Of a DNA stretch of 64,000 nt, positions 37,867 to 46,363 are shown piece by piece. Source of the stretch: Pedobacter sp. PF22-3 (GTDB taxonomy: Bacteria; Bacteroidota; Bacteroidia; Sphingobacteriales; Sphingobacteriaceae). The position numbers and the translations under genes were made by a program. Location of the stretch: positions 62,001 to 126,000 of the forward strand of contig NZ_JAPIVP010000011.1 in the NCBI RefSeq assembly GCF_026239555.1, written 5' to 3'. Each line of letters begins with the position of its first letter. Within the stretch, counting starts at the first letter, position 1. The notes beneath the pieces are model-generated. The model saw only the letters and a program-made list of their open reading frames with translations. It ran no database searches and had not been told where the DNA came from.

Positions 37867-38997
37867 ATGCAGGCCGAAACAGAAATTTTAATTATTGGGG
37901 GTGGATTGGCAGGTTTAACAGCTGCACTTCATCTAAATAAGTTGGGTTTAGTGGTTACATTGATCGAGAAAGATACTTATCCCCACCATAAAGTGTGTGG
38001 TGAATATATTTCGAACGAGGTAAATCCCTATTTAGAATGGCTGGATCTGGATATTGAAAGCCTGGCGCCAACGTCTATCAATGAACTGCTTTTTACTTCA
38101 AATCTTGGCGAAAGGATGCAGACTAAATTGCCACTGGGTGGTTTTGGTTTAAGCAGATATACGCTAGATCATTATTTGTACAATGAACTAATCAGGAGAA
38201 AGGTAAACATTGTTCATGATCGCGTTGTAGACATAAATTTTGCCGACAACCAATTTACAGTAGCCACTACAAACCATAATTTTAATGCTGCTTACGTGAT
38301 TGGCGCATATGGGAAAAGATCGTCAATTGATATGAAATTAAACCGGGGTTTTATGGGCACGCAATCGCCTTATCTAGCCGTTAAAGCACATTACCAGACT
38401 ACCTTTCCGAATAATCTCGTTAGCCTGCACAACTTTGAAGGCGGTTATTGTGGCATTTCAAAAGTTGAAGACGATCGGGTGAACATCTGTTATCTAGCGA
38501 ATTATGAGCGGTTCAAAAAACATAAAAACTTAGTCGCCTTCCAGGAAAACGTGCTGTATAAAAACAGGTATCTAAAGGATATTTTCGAAAATGCCACCAG
38601 TTTATTTGATGCTCCGTTAACCATCAGTCAGGTTTCTTTTGAACGTAAAGAACCTGTTTATAATCATGTTTTAATGGTTGGCGATACTGCCGGCCTAATT
38701 CATCCGCTTTGCGGTAATGGTATGGCCATGGCCATTCATGCTGCCAAAATTGCTTCAGAACTTTTGCATCAAAGAATTAATGGCAAAATCAGTGCTCGTG
38801 AGGCACTGGAAGAAAGTTATACGGCAAACTGGAACAGAGAATTTAGAAGCCGATTAAAAATGGGAAGAATGTTAGCCGCTTTGCTGAGGAACACCAAATT
38901 TGAAAGTTTAGCGATAAATACATTGATAAAAATGCCGTTTCTCTTAAACACAATAATTAAACAAACACATGGCAATCCCATCAAAATTTCATCATAA
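37867..38997 (+). CDS. FAD-dependent oxidoreductase (geranylgeranyl-reductase/hydroxylase-like) of the type III PKS cluster
   Basis: A 376-residue flavoprotein. The N-terminal dinucleotide loop 'ILIIGGGLAGLTAALHL' (about 7-23), 'HKVCGEYIS' (about 40-48) and 'MVGDTAGLIHPLCGNGMAMA' (about 272-291) place it with the geranylgeranyl reductase and aromatic hydroxylase group. It begins a seven-gene run; its stop is directly followed by the methyltransferase ATG (TAA-ATG). In known phenolic-lipid operons (Streptomyces srsABC) a FAD enzyme hydroxylates the resorcinol made by the type III PKS; here it might hydroxylate the ring or reduce a chain double bond. The reaction is inference. Confidence 0.88.
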   Translation: MQAETEILIIGGGLAGLTAALHLNKLGLVVTLIEKDTYPHHKVCGEYISNEVNPYLEWLDLDIESLAPTSINELLFTSNLGERMQTKLPLGGFGLSRYTLDHYLYNELIRRKVNIVHDRVVDINFADNQFTVATTNHNFNAAYVIGAYGKRSSIDMKLNRGFMGTQSPYLAVKAHYQTTFPNNLVSLHNFEGGYCGISKVEDDRVNICYLANYERFKKHKNLVAFQENVLYKNRYLKDIFENATSLFDAPLTISQVSFERKEPVYNHVLMVGDTAGLIHPLCGNGMAMAIHAAKIASELLHQRINGKISAREALEESYTANWNREFRSRLKMGRMLAALLRNTKFESLAINTLIKMPFLLNTIIKQTHGNPIKISS

Positions 38998-39711
38998 ATG
39001 CCAGTAGATACCACATTTAGAAGCACAGCCCCAGAAATTATGGATGATTTCGCCATGGAAGGTGAAATATTGCGCGATGCACTTGATAAAATAGCCAGTA
39101 TTAACCAACTCCTTGGCGGCAACAAGGTTACACTCGCAGGAGTTAAAAATTTAATAGGCAGCAAACCATCTGATCAGATTATACGTATTACCGATATTGG
39201 TTGTGGAAACGGAGATATGTTACGCACCCTGGCCAATTATGCAGAAAAACAAGGTTTGCATTTTATTTTAAAAGGAATAGATGCAAATAAATTTACCATA
39301 AACCATGCGCAAAGTTTATCAACCAATTACCCTAATATCACTTATGCCTGTACTGACATTTTTGATGATTTAAGTAAAAAAGAACCTTGCGACATTATGC
39401 TGTGCACGTTAACGCTCCATCATTTTAAAGATGAAGAAATTATTGATCTGTTAAACAATTTTAAAAGATCGGCAACAATGGGCATTGTAATAAACGACCT
39501 GCAACGAAGTGCAATAGCGTATTACCTGTTTAAAGCGCTGTGTTATGCTTTTAGGTTAAATGATATGTCGAGAGAAGATGGATTAATCTCCATTTTACGT
39601 GGATTTAAAAGGGCAGACTTACTTAAATACACCAAACAATTAGGCGTAAAATCAAGTTCAATAAAATGGAAATGGGCTTTCCGCTACCAATGGATAATTA
39701 AAACAACATGA
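38998..39711 (+). CDS. Class I SAM-dependent methyltransferase of the type III PKS cluster
   Basis: A 237-residue enzyme with the SAM-binding motif 'ITDIGCGNGDMLRTL' (about 63-77), an acidic position in 'KGIDANKFTI' (about 94-103), and 'DIMLCTLTLHHFKDEEI' (about 133-149). The start abuts the oxidoreductase stop, and its stop overlaps the PKS start by 4 bp (ATGA), so the three are translationally coupled. It probably O- or C-methylates the polyketide. The exact substrate is unknown. Confidence 0.9.
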   Translation: MPVDTTFRSTAPEIMDDFAMEGEILRDALDKIASINQLLGGNKVTLAGVKNLIGSKPSDQIIRITDIGCGNGDMLRTLANYAEKQGLHFILKGIDANKFTINHAQSLSTNYPNITYACTDIFDDLSKKEPCDIMLCTLTLHHFKDEEIIDLLNNFKRSATMGIVINDLQRSAIAYYLFKALCYAFRLNDMSREDGLISILRGFKRADLLKYTKQLGVKSSSIKWKWAFRYQWIIKTT

Positions 39712-40760
39712 GCGTAACCATAAAAGCAGTAAGTAAAGCCTTACCAGAGTTTTGGCGGTCAACTGAAGACATTTTGCCATTTTTAGATATTTGGCTAAAA
39801 GACCAGGATGATCGTTTTATCAGAAAGGTAAAAAAGATTTTTGAGGGTGCCGCGGTAGATAAAAGATACTCGATCATGTCGCCAGAAGATGTCTTTAGTG
39901 ATTTAAACTTTGAGGAACGAAACAATATTTATGTGCGCGAAGGCATAAGACTGGGTGCCAAATGTTTGGAAACAGCACTCGAAAAAGCCAACTGGCAGGC
40001 GCAGGATTTAGATTACATTATTACCGTAAGCTGCACGGGAATTATGATCCCTTCTTTGGATGCCTATCTGATCAATCTGCTCAAACTCCGTCAGGATATT
40101 ATTCGTTTACCCGTAACCGAAATGGGTTGCGCGGCTGGTGTATCGGGTATGATTTACGCCAAGAATTTTCTGAAAGCTAACCCAGGCAAACGCGCAGCAG
40201 TTATTGCGGTAGAATCGCCCACAGCAACCTTTCAATTAAACGACTTTTCTATGGCCAATATCGTGAGCGCGGCCATATTTGGCGATGGTGCTGCTTGTGT
40301 ATTATTAAGCTCGGATAGCGCAGATACCGGACCTGAGATTTTGGCCGAAGAAATGTACCATTTTTATGATGCAGAAGAGATGATGGGGTTTAAACTTACC
40401 AACACGGGACTGCAAATGGTATTGGATGTGGCCGTTCCGGAAACCATTGCCAATCATTTTCCTGATATCATCCATCCATTTCTGAAGAAAAACGGACTCG
40501 AAATTAACGATATAGATCATTTGATCTTCCATCCGGGAGGAAAAAAAATCATCCAAACTGTTGAGGAATTGTTTGGGCAGCTCGGCAAAAACATAAACGA
40601 TACCAAAGAAGTATTAAGACTTTATGGGAATATGAGCAGTGCAACGGTTCTTTATGTTTTGGAGCGGATGATGGATAAGAAACCCATGCCTGGAGAAAAA
40701 GGACTAATGTTAAGCTTCGGACCAGGGTTTTCAGCACAACGCATACTTTTACAATGGTAA
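39708..40760 (+). CDS. Type III polyketide synthase (chalcone/stilbene/alkylresorcinol synthase-like)
   Basis: Homodimeric condensing enzyme that extends an acyl-CoA or acyl-ACP starter with malonyl-CoA without its own carrier domain. The 350-residue protein has a complete catalytic triad: C141 in 'TEMGCAAGVSG', H275 in 'IFHPGGKK' and N308 in 'YGNMSSATV'. 'VSCTGIMIPSLDAYL' (108-122) is also typical. Bacterial relatives make alkylresorcinols or alkylpyrones from long-chain starters. The neighbouring ketosynthase, dehydratase and ACP suggest a specially built fatty acyl starter delivered from the ACP, which would be unusual. The family call is firm; the product is inferred. Confidence 0.94.
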   Translation: MSVTIKAVSKALPEFWRSTEDILPFLDIWLKDQDDRFIRKVKKIFEGAAVDKRYSIMSPEDVFSDLNFEERNNIYVREGIRLGAKCLETALEKANWQAQDLDYIITVSCTGIMIPSLDAYLINLLKLRQDIIRLPVTEMGCAAGVSGMIYAKNFLKANPGKRAAVIAVESPTATFQLNDFSMANIVSAAIFGDGAACVLLSSDSADTGPEILAEEMYHFYDAEEMMGFKLTNTGLQMVLDVAVPETIANHFPDIIHPFLKKNGLEINDIDHLIFHPGGKKIIQTVEELFGQLGKNINDTKEVLRLYGNMSSATVLYVLERMMDKKPMPGEKGLMLSFGPGFSAQRILLQW

Positions 40761-40785
40761 CACTTATTCATTAGATAATCCACTC

Positions 40786-41235
40786 ATGACCACACAAGAA
40801 ATATTAGATCAATTGCCTTATGGCAAATCTTTTCTTTTTGTTGATGAGTTACTCCACGTTGATGAAAATGGAGCAAAGGGTACTTATACCTATCTTAAAG
40901 ATTTACCTTTTTACGAAGGACATTTTAAAAACTATCCACTTACCCCAGCAGTAATCCTTACTGAAACCATGGCGCAGATCGGATTGGTTTGTTTGGGCAT
41001 CTACCTGCTAAGAAATATTAAAACTGATCAAAATATATCCCTGGCCATGACTTCAAACACAGTTGATTTTTTAAAACCAGTTGGTCCAGGGGAGCAAGTA
41101 ACAGTTACCAGCGAGAAAGTGTATTTTAGGTTTAATAAACTCAGTTGCAAAGTGAAAATGGAAAATGCAGCTGGAGAAGTGGTTTGCAAAGGAAATATTT
41201 CTGGCATGTTAATTTCAAAAGAAAATGGAGAATAG
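40786..41235 (+). CDS. FabZ-like hotdog dehydratase
   Basis: A 149-residue single hotdog domain. 'LPYGKSFLFVDELL' (10-23) corresponds to the FabZ start, and the catalytic pair is H46 in 'YEGHFKNYPLTPAV' and E60 in 'LTETMAQIG'. The reaction expected is dehydration of a 3-hydroxyacyl-ACP. It starts 25 bp after the PKS stop and its end overlaps the ketosynthase start by 11 bp. Placement beside a dedicated KS and ACP suggests chain-building of the starter unit rather than housekeeping fatty acid synthesis. Confidence 0.88.
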   Translation: MTTQEILDQLPYGKSFLFVDELLHVDENGAKGTYTYLKDLPFYEGHFKNYPLTPAVILTETMAQIGLVCLGIYLLRNIKTDQNISLAMTSNTVDFLKPVGPGEQVTVTSEKVYFRFNKLSCKVKMENAAGEVVCKGNISGMLISKENGE

Positions 41236-42502
41236 AGTGGTCATTACAGGCTTGGGTATTTGTGCACCCAATGGCACTACCATTAATGAGTTTTCGGATG
41301 CCATAAAAAAAGGAATTTCGGGCATCCGCCATCAGCCCGATCTGGAAGCCTTAAATTTCTCCTGCCAGATAGCAGGCAAGCCACTGCTCAGCGAAGAGCG
41401 GATCAGCCAATATTTTACACCACTTGAATTACGGAATCTAAACAGTACAGGAATTTTATATGGTGTTATTGCGGGTTTAGATGCCTGGCAGGATGCAGGT
41501 TTAAACGTAGATAATAATGACGAACCCGACTGGGATAGTGGCACCATTTTCGGAACGGGCACTTCTGGTATTGATAAATTTAGATGGGCAATTAACAAAA
41601 TAGATGCGCTCGAAATTAAAAAACTGGGCAGTTCAGTTGTGATACAAACCATGGCCAGTGGCGTAAGCGCCTTCATTAGTGGTAAACTTGGCTTAGGCAA
41701 CCAGGTAAGCACCAATTCTTCTGCCTGCGCAACAGGAGCTGAAAGTATATTACTGGCATACGAAAGAATTAAAACTGGGCAGGCTACCAGAATGTTGGCC
41801 GGGAGTACCAGCGATAGTGGTCCTTATATCTGGGGAGGCTTTGATGCCATGAAGGTTTGCACTTTTAAGCACAACCATGCCCCTGAAAAAGGTAGCCGGC
41901 CAATGAGTGCCACCGCTAGTGGTTTCGTACCCGGAAGTGGCGCAGGTGCTTTGGTATTAGAATCGCTTGAAAGCGCATTGGCTAGAAAAGCTAAAATTTA
42001 TGCTGAAGTATGTGGCGGTCATGTCAATTCTGGTGGTCAACGGGGTTTAGGTACGATGACTGCACCAAACCCTACTGCCGTACAACGCTGTATCCAGGCT
42101 GCACTAAAAAACGCGGGTATTCAACCACATGAAATCGATGTGATTAACGGCCACCTTACCGCAACGACCAAAGATGCACTCGAAATAGAAAATTGGAAAA
42201 CAGCCTTAGAATTATCTAATGATAATTTCCCCTATATCAACTCTGTAAAAGGCATGATTGGTCATTGTATCGCAGCTTCAGGGAGTATAGAATGCGTGGC
42301 TTCGGTATTGGAGCTTTCGGAGGGTTTTATATTTCCCAATATTAATTGCGAAGACTTAAATCCTGAGATTACCGCTTTAATTGATTCGAAATGCATTCCG
42401 CAAACAGTAATTCATCAACCAGTCAATATTTTAGCAAAAGCCAGTTTTGGTTTTGGCGATATTAATGCCTGTATTATTTTTAAAAAGTATCCCCATGAAT
42501 AA
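41225..42502 (+). CDS. Beta-ketoacyl-ACP synthase (FabF-like)
   Basis: Condensing enzyme of 425 residues. The Cys-His-His triad is C168 in 'NSSACATGAES', H310 in 'VINGHLTATTKD' (a variant of the usual NAHGTST) and H347 in 'GMIGHCIAASG'. It overlaps the dehydratase by 11 bp and the ACP gene by 8 bp. The variant around H310 marks it as a specialised KS rather than the housekeeping FabF. It probably elongates the acyl chain passed to the type III PKS. Confidence 0.92.
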   Translation: MENRVVITGLGICAPNGTTINEFSDAIKKGISGIRHQPDLEALNFSCQIAGKPLLSEERISQYFTPLELRNLNSTGILYGVIAGLDAWQDAGLNVDNNDEPDWDSGTIFGTGTSGIDKFRWAINKIDALEIKKLGSSVVIQTMASGVSAFISGKLGLGNQVSTNSSACATGAESILLAYERIKTGQATRMLAGSTSDSGPYIWGGFDAMKVCTFKHNHAPEKGSRPMSATASGFVPGSGAGALVLESLESALARKAKIYAEVCGGHVNSGGQRGLGTMTAPNPTAVQRCIQAALKNAGIQPHEIDVINGHLTATTKDALEIENWKTALELSNDNFPYINSVKGMIGHCIAASGSIECVASVLELSEGFIFPNINCEDLNPEITALIDSKCIPQTVIHQPVNILAKASFGFGDINACIIFKKYPHE

Positions 42503-42755
42503 AGAAGAGATTATCGAAGTCCTGAAAACAATTATTGAACCTTATAGTGAAGAGGTAACTGCCTTGGCGCATATAGATGAAAACACCGATTTTATAAATG
42601 ATTTAAAAATAAATTCGGCCAACCTGGTTGATATTGTCCTGGATGTTGAAGAAAAATTCAATATCGAAATAGACAACGATTCAATGGCTAAAATGCTCAC
42701 GGTAAAAGCTACAACCGAAATTATAGCTCAAAAACTGGAAGCGCATGCTGGGTAA
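42495..42755 (+). CDS. Acyl carrier protein of the PKS cluster
   Basis: An 86-residue acidic carrier protein. The start is set at ATG 42495 (MNKEEIIEV), 8 bp inside the ketosynthase end; a longer frame from 42447 would add non-ACP residues. The phosphopantetheine site is S41 in 'DLKINSANLVDIV', a variant of the usual DSL with an Asn before the Ser. Helix pattern and length fit an ACP. Its end overlaps the phosphopantetheinyl transferase by 11 bp, its likely activating enzyme. Confidence 0.9.
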   Translation: MNKEEIIEVLKTIIEPYSEEVTALAHIDENTDFINDLKINSANLVDIVLDVEEKFNIEIDNDSMAKMLTVKATTEIIAQKLEAHAG

Positions 42756-43209
42756 CGACATCGTTGACCTAAATCTGGCCAAAATCCAAAGTAACTGGAG
42801 ACGCAAAAATTACCTTGATAAGATTTTTACCGTTGAAGAACAATTGCTTATTACCTCAGCAAAAAAACCTGATGAAATGGTATGGCTGTTATGGAGCATG
42901 AAAGAATCGGCCTATAAAATCCATAATCGTAAAACGGGCCTCCGGGATTTTGCACCAAAAAGTTTAAAATGTTCGATCCATTCAAATAACAAGCAAACCT
43001 ATGGTGAGGTGAATATTCAGGATGTTATATATTTTACGAAAAGCAATTTGCAAACAGCTTTTATACATACCATAGCTGCGCCTGTATACGGCAAATTGGA
43101 AGAAATTAAAGTAGCTATTTACGAATTACCAGATCACCCCGATGATTACAAAAGCACTAAACCAGGTTGTGTGAGTCATCATGGGCAGTATCTGGCTTTG
43201 GTGTATTAA
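42745..43209 (+). CDS. 4'-phosphopantetheinyl transferase
   Basis: A 154-residue enzyme that transfers phosphopantetheine from CoA to the ACP serine. 'GNDIVDL' (3-9) and 'WSMKESAYK' (50-58) are the two signature motifs carrying the metal and CoA ligands. It is shorter than Sfp and longer than AcpS. It ends the seven-gene cluster, and the tight coupling with the ACP gene supports a dedicated partnership. Confidence 0.88.
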   Translation: MLGNDIVDLNLAKIQSNWRRKNYLDKIFTVEEQLLITSAKKPDEMVWLLWSMKESAYKIHNRKTGLRDFAPKSLKCSIHSNNKQTYGEVNIQDVIYFTKSNLQTAFIHTIAAPVYGKLEEIKVAIYELPDHPDDYKSTKPGCVSHHGQYLALVY

Positions 43210-43277
43210 ACAGTTTAACCCAAGTTAGATCATTAATCTTCTTATGGGCGTTATGACAGCTCTGGATTAAGCTAGTT

Positions 43278-43344
43278 GTCATCCTGAATTTTTAGGGTCT
43301 TTCATGCTAAAAATACTGATCCTGAAGTTTCGGGACAGCATGAC
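43278..43344 (+). repeat. Imperfect stem-loop repeat (REP-like) after the PKS cluster
   Basis: Outer arms GTCAT and ATGAC enclose TCCTGAA-GT-TTCGGGA (7-bp stem with one wobble). The 'ATCCTGAATTT...AGGGTCT' wording matches the hairpin at 21056. It may double as a terminator for the convergent units. Confidence 0.55.
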
Positions 43345-43408
43345 GAATCGATTAACTAAAACTACTTAATAGCTGTAACCAATTCGAAACGATGATTAAT
43401 TTGTCAAA

Positions 43409-44500
43409 CTAAAAGAAACTACGTGCCGATATCTGATGTTTGCTTTTAAAATCTTTCAACTCATCACAGTTCCCCTTCTGCACTACATATTTTTCCAATC
43501 CGCATTTATTCGCATCAAAATTCCACTTATCTGTATGGTTACCTAATTGCTTAAAAATAAAAATTTCATCATTAGTTGAGTAGGAATTCCTGCCAATAAC
43601 CTGTTTGGCACTTGTTAATGCAGAATAAAGTTCATGATCCTGGTAACGATAATCATAATAGAAAAAAAACTTTTTCTTTACATATTGCTCATAATACTGA
43701 CTTTGTTTTAAATCGTTCGTTTCTTTATCCAAAATCCATACGTATGACACTTCAACTATTTCGTTAAGAGCCAGATTTCCCTTAACCTGAATAATTGTAT
43801 TCACACTATCCGACCTAATACTTTCTTCAGTAATATTAAGTTTTACAAGCTCATAGAAATGTTCCGGCAATAGCCCTAAACGTAATTTAATCTGAGGGTT
43901 ACTACCGTACGTTATCCTCGGACCAATGTTGTCATGAATCAGATTACAACTATATTCAACATTTAATTTTACTTTTTTACTGCTGCCTGTCGCAACAAGC
44001 TCTTTTAAATCAGGACAAGCAAAACTTAACAGACCCTCATTTAACAACCGAATTTTTTCATTGTTTTGTAACACAGATTGCCTTAAAAATACTTTTGCTT
44101 CAATTGCATTTGAACTTAATCGAGAGAAGGCCCCATTTAAAAGAGAATCAATGGTTTTTCTTTTGTTAAAATTGACCTGAACATCATCCAACTGAAACGT
44201 CTTTGCAGCTAAATTTATCTTTTGCTCTAGCGTATCAGTTAAAATAACCGTTGCAACTTGATAAAAAGGAAAGCTAATTTTCAGTGTATCGCCCAATTTA
44301 GCACTGGCCTCAAAATAACCTGATGCATCACTATTACCTACGTGTTTATTAGAAATTAAAATGGAAGCACCGATTAAAGGATCTTTACCATCAAAAACAT
44401 GGCCTTTAAGGAAAAAGGACTGAGCATTTATCCGTGTCCCGGACAGAAAAAGCAAAATCGCTAAAAAGATATTCTTAGCGTTACAAATATTTTTAAACAT
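43409..44500 (-). CDS. Exported carboxypeptidase-regulatory-like domain protein of peptide module A
   Basis: A 363-residue protein with signal peptide (residues 1-26, ending 'GTRINAQ'). Residues 27-105 are a CarboxypepD_reg-like Ig fold ('GHVFDGKDPLIGASILISNK' then 'SDASGYFEASAKLGDTLKIS'). The remaining ~250 residues are beta-rich with no family that I recognise. It follows two GG-leader peptide genes after a perfect hairpin, in the same order as the paralogous gene at 45169-46350. Sequence similarity between the two outside the Ig fold is weak by eye, but layout and size are alike. A surface receptor, immunity or docking role is speculation. Confidence 0.75.
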   Translation of the reverse strand: MFKNICNAKNIFLAILLFLSGTRINAQSFFLKGHVFDGKDPLIGASILISNKHVGNSDASGYFEASAKLGDTLKISFPFYQVATVILTDTLEQKINLAAKTFQLDDVQVNFNKRKTIDSLLNGAFSRLSSNAIEAKVFLRQSVLQNNEKIRLLNEGLLSFACPDLKELVATGSSKKVKLNVEYSCNLIHDNIGPRITYGSNPQIKLRLGLLPEHFYELVKLNITEESIRSDSVNTIIQVKGNLALNEIVEVSYVWILDKETNDLKQSQYYEQYVKKKFFFYYDYRYQDHELYSALTSAKQVIGRNSYSTNDEIFIFKQLGNHTDKWNFDANKCGLEKYVVQKGNCDELKDFKSKHQISARSFF

Positions 44501-44523
44501 AAGGTTTTTGTCAAAGCAAAATA

Positions 44524-44553
44524 GGAAGAGCAGGATAAATAACCTGCTCTTCC
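44524..44553 (-). terminator. Perfect hairpin between peptide genes and the exported protein of module A
   Basis: GGAAGAGCAGG and CCTGCTCTTCC form an 11-bp perfect stem with an 8-base loop. It lies between the 60-aa peptide gene and the downstream exported-protein gene. On the minus strand the T tract is weak (TATTTTG), so it may be an attenuator or a processing/stability element giving more peptide mRNA. Confidence 0.7.
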
Positions 44554-44560
44554 GGTTTAA

Positions 44561-44743
44561 TTATTTCCCGTGTGCTCCATCCGAACCCAAGGTAATGCCG
44601 AGATTATCTTGTACCCAATGATAAGCATCATCTAAAGCATCGCCAATAGCCTCAAATGCCCTGCTGAACCAGCTTCCACCTTCAATAGATTTCATTTCTG
44701 TTAAAGATAATTCCTCAACTTCGTATTTTTTTAAATTTTTCAT
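44561..44743 (-). CDS. Double-glycine-leader peptide, module A second peptide (60 aa)
   Basis: Leader MKNLKKYEVEELSLTEMKSI ends in EGG at residues 21-23, which fits C39-peptidase cleavage after GG. The predicted core starts with SWFSRAFEAIGDALDDAY and is an acidic/aromatic amphipathic helix with a glycine-rich tail (37 residues). The leader type (E-E-L-S-L-T-E-M) is shared with the peptides at 46407 and 51731. It follows the 59-aa peptide gene by 63 bp. Most likely a secreted bacteriocin-like or signalling peptide exported by the ABC transporter at 47258. No Cys is present in the core, so lanthipeptide or disulfide chemistry is unlikely. Confidence 0.85.
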   Translation of the reverse strand: MKNLKKYEVEELSLTEMKSIEGGSWFSRAFEAIGDALDDAYHWVQDNLGITLGSDGAHGK

Positions 44744-44806
44744 AATATAACTTTAATTGGTTTAGGCCTGTTTTTAGACCGTAAGGTTTAATATTTTTTA
44801 AATGGT

Positions 44807-44986
44807 TTATAAGTTTGAAGTGGGGTCGGCTCCTACCAGATCAGTAACAACATCGTGTACAACATCTAAAACAAACTCTTTTATCGAATTCCAGGCCCTA
44901 CCGATCCAGCTTCCACCATCAACCAGCGACATTTCGGTGCTATCCATCTCCTGCACATTGAAATTTTCCAATTTTAATTTCTGCAT
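44807..44986 (-). CDS. Double-glycine-leader peptide, module A first peptide (59 aa)
   Basis: Translation of the minus strand from ATG 44986 gives a 59-residue peptide. Its leader MQKLKLENFNVQEMDSTEMS... ends in DGG at residues 23-25. The core begins SWIGRAWNSIKEFVLDVV, an amphipathic helix resembling the cores of its neighbours (SW-x-x-R-x-[WF]). The 'N(F/L)xVQEMD' leader is shared with the first peptides of the other modules (46663, 51918) and the relic at 50759. Element A lies just upstream. Confidence 0.85.
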   Translation of the reverse strand: MQKLKLENFNVQEMDSTEMSLVDGGSWIGRAWNSIKEFVLDVVHDVVTDLVGADPTSNL

Positions 44987-45010
44987 AACTTAGATTTTTT
45001 ATTTAAAATT

Positions 45011-45101
45011 TACCTACTCGTTAAAGGCTTTTCGGTATCACGCCTTTTTGTTGCAACACCTCTAAATTACTTTTGTTCACTCTACAAAAAAAAGAGTGAA
45101 C
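45011..45101 (-). promoter_or_regulatory. Conserved 5' element A with variable-arm dyad
   Basis: Reading the minus strand, the dyad GTTCACTC-N11-GAGTGAAC (45075-45101) precedes a TAATTTAG box (candidate -7, 45062-45069). A short stem follows (AAAGGC...GCCTTT around ACCGAAAA), then a conserved GAGTAGGT before the first peptide gene of module A. The same layout recurs at 46834-46922. The stem plus 'GAAAAGCCTTTAA' and 'GAGTAGG/GGGTAAG/GAGTAAG' also recur at 50884 and 52115. Confidence 0.7.
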
Positions 45102-45168
45102 ACTATTTATTAAATAATTTATTTTAGTAATCAGGATGTTTTGCGAATTAGCCTTCTGCGGAATAGTT

Positions 45169-46350
45169 CTATTTCTTAAAATCAGCAGCTTGTCCAAACT
45201 GAGGGTCAAGTTCTCCGATTTTTGAAAAGGCCTGAAGAACATCAGCTGGAAAATGAGCCCCGAACAAAGTATAATATTCCTTCCAAAAATGAATATTATA
45301 AGCTTTTACATGATTGGACAAATCCTGACTCTCCTTATCATCGCTAAAGACATCAATAGGTTTAACATCTGGAACTGATTTAAATTGAATACTTAATCCT
45401 CCCATTGGCTTCCTTTTCGCATTCGAACCGGTAATGATCTCACTAGTAAGTTCGATATAGTTTAAATGCGATTTTACTTTTCCAACCTCATAAAGTTCTT
45501 TTGTAAACCAGCGTTTTTTTAAATCTGGCGAAATTAAATTTCTGTCCAACGATTTTAACAGGTGTGAATCGCATGTAATATACATGGTCCCCCCTCCTAT
45601 AAAAAACCTGGTATTTTTAGGCACGTCGACCTTTTTATCAAAACTGAAAATAATTTTATAACAGTTTACTCCATCAATTTTACTCTTGCCAATCAGGTTA
45701 AAATGATATACCTTATCCATTATGTTTCGCCTAAATAATAAAAAAGGTTGTTGTATGGCGACCCTGATATTTATACCGTATTTCATTTTCCCTAAACCTT
45801 GATTTTTAACCTCAAGGTTATCCAGTGTTCGGGCATTTAAAAGATCAAGAATTACTTTTTTAGTCGGTTTACCATCAATATGGTAATTGAATACTCCTTC
45901 TGAAAAACGCTTATAAAGACCATCTAACTTTAAATATTGCCTGCATAAAAGTGTGCCTGATACTGCCGTAGTATCGATACCATTATTCAAACAATCCTGC
46001 AGTAACTGATCGGTAAAATTTAATGCTTTTACCGAAACTTCTTCCAATATCTGATCGCTTTCTTTTAAGGTAATTTGTTGTAAATTTTTGGTTAATGGAA
46101 CAGAAGTTGAGACATAACCTATAGAGCTGATATAAAGTGTATCGATAAGTTCATTTTTAGCTATGCTGATGATAAATTTACCATCGGGTTCTGAAATGGC
46201 AAGGAGGTTATGATTACCATAAATTGATGCATAAGGAATCCCTTTTCCTTTCGAATCGCTTACAATTGCTGCAATGCGCTGTTCCTGAGCTTTAACGTTA
46301 ATAAACAAGAAAAGAAAAAATATGATAATGTTATACTTTCGATCGTACAT
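45169..46350 (-). CDS. Exported carboxypeptidase-regulatory-like domain protein of peptide module B
   Basis: A 393-residue protein; ATG 46350 (MYDRKYNIIIFF) is chosen over a TTG 9 bp upstream. Signal peptide to about residue 22 ('NVKAQ'), then a CarboxypepD_reg-like Ig domain ('AIVSDSKGKGIPYASIYGN', 'SEPDGKFIISI') to about 95. The ~300 remaining residues are beta-rich with no recognised family. It follows two GG-leader peptide genes and a 13-bp perfect hairpin, the same order as in module A. The function is unknown; a role tied to the secreted peptides is inferred only from repeated linkage. Confidence 0.75.
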   Translation of the reverse strand: MYDRKYNIIIFFLFLFINVKAQEQRIAAIVSDSKGKGIPYASIYGNHNLLAISEPDGKFIISIAKNELIDTLYISSIGYVSTSVPLTKNLQQITLKESDQILEEVSVKALNFTDQLLQDCLNNGIDTTAVSGTLLCRQYLKLDGLYKRFSEGVFNYHIDGKPTKKVILDLLNARTLDNLEVKNQGLGKMKYGINIRVAIQQPFLLFRRNIMDKVYHFNLIGKSKIDGVNCYKIIFSFDKKVDVPKNTRFFIGGGTMYITCDSHLLKSLDRNLISPDLKKRWFTKELYEVGKVKSHLNYIELTSEIITGSNAKRKPMGGLSIQFKSVPDVKPIDVFSDDKESQDLSNHVKAYNIHFWKEYYTLFGAHFPADVLQAFSKIGELDPQFGQAADFKK

Positions 46351-46363
46351 TTTACACAATTAA

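Noticed and set aside
37867..43209. Flexirubin or dialkylresorcinol (DarA/DarB) cluster
   Set aside because: No DarA cyclase, ammonia-lyase or acyltransferase genes are present, and the ring-forming enzyme is a type III PKS.
45169..46350. TonB-dependent receptor
   Set aside because: The CarboxypepD_reg fold is shared with SusC proteins, but there is no plug domain or long barrel and the protein is too short.
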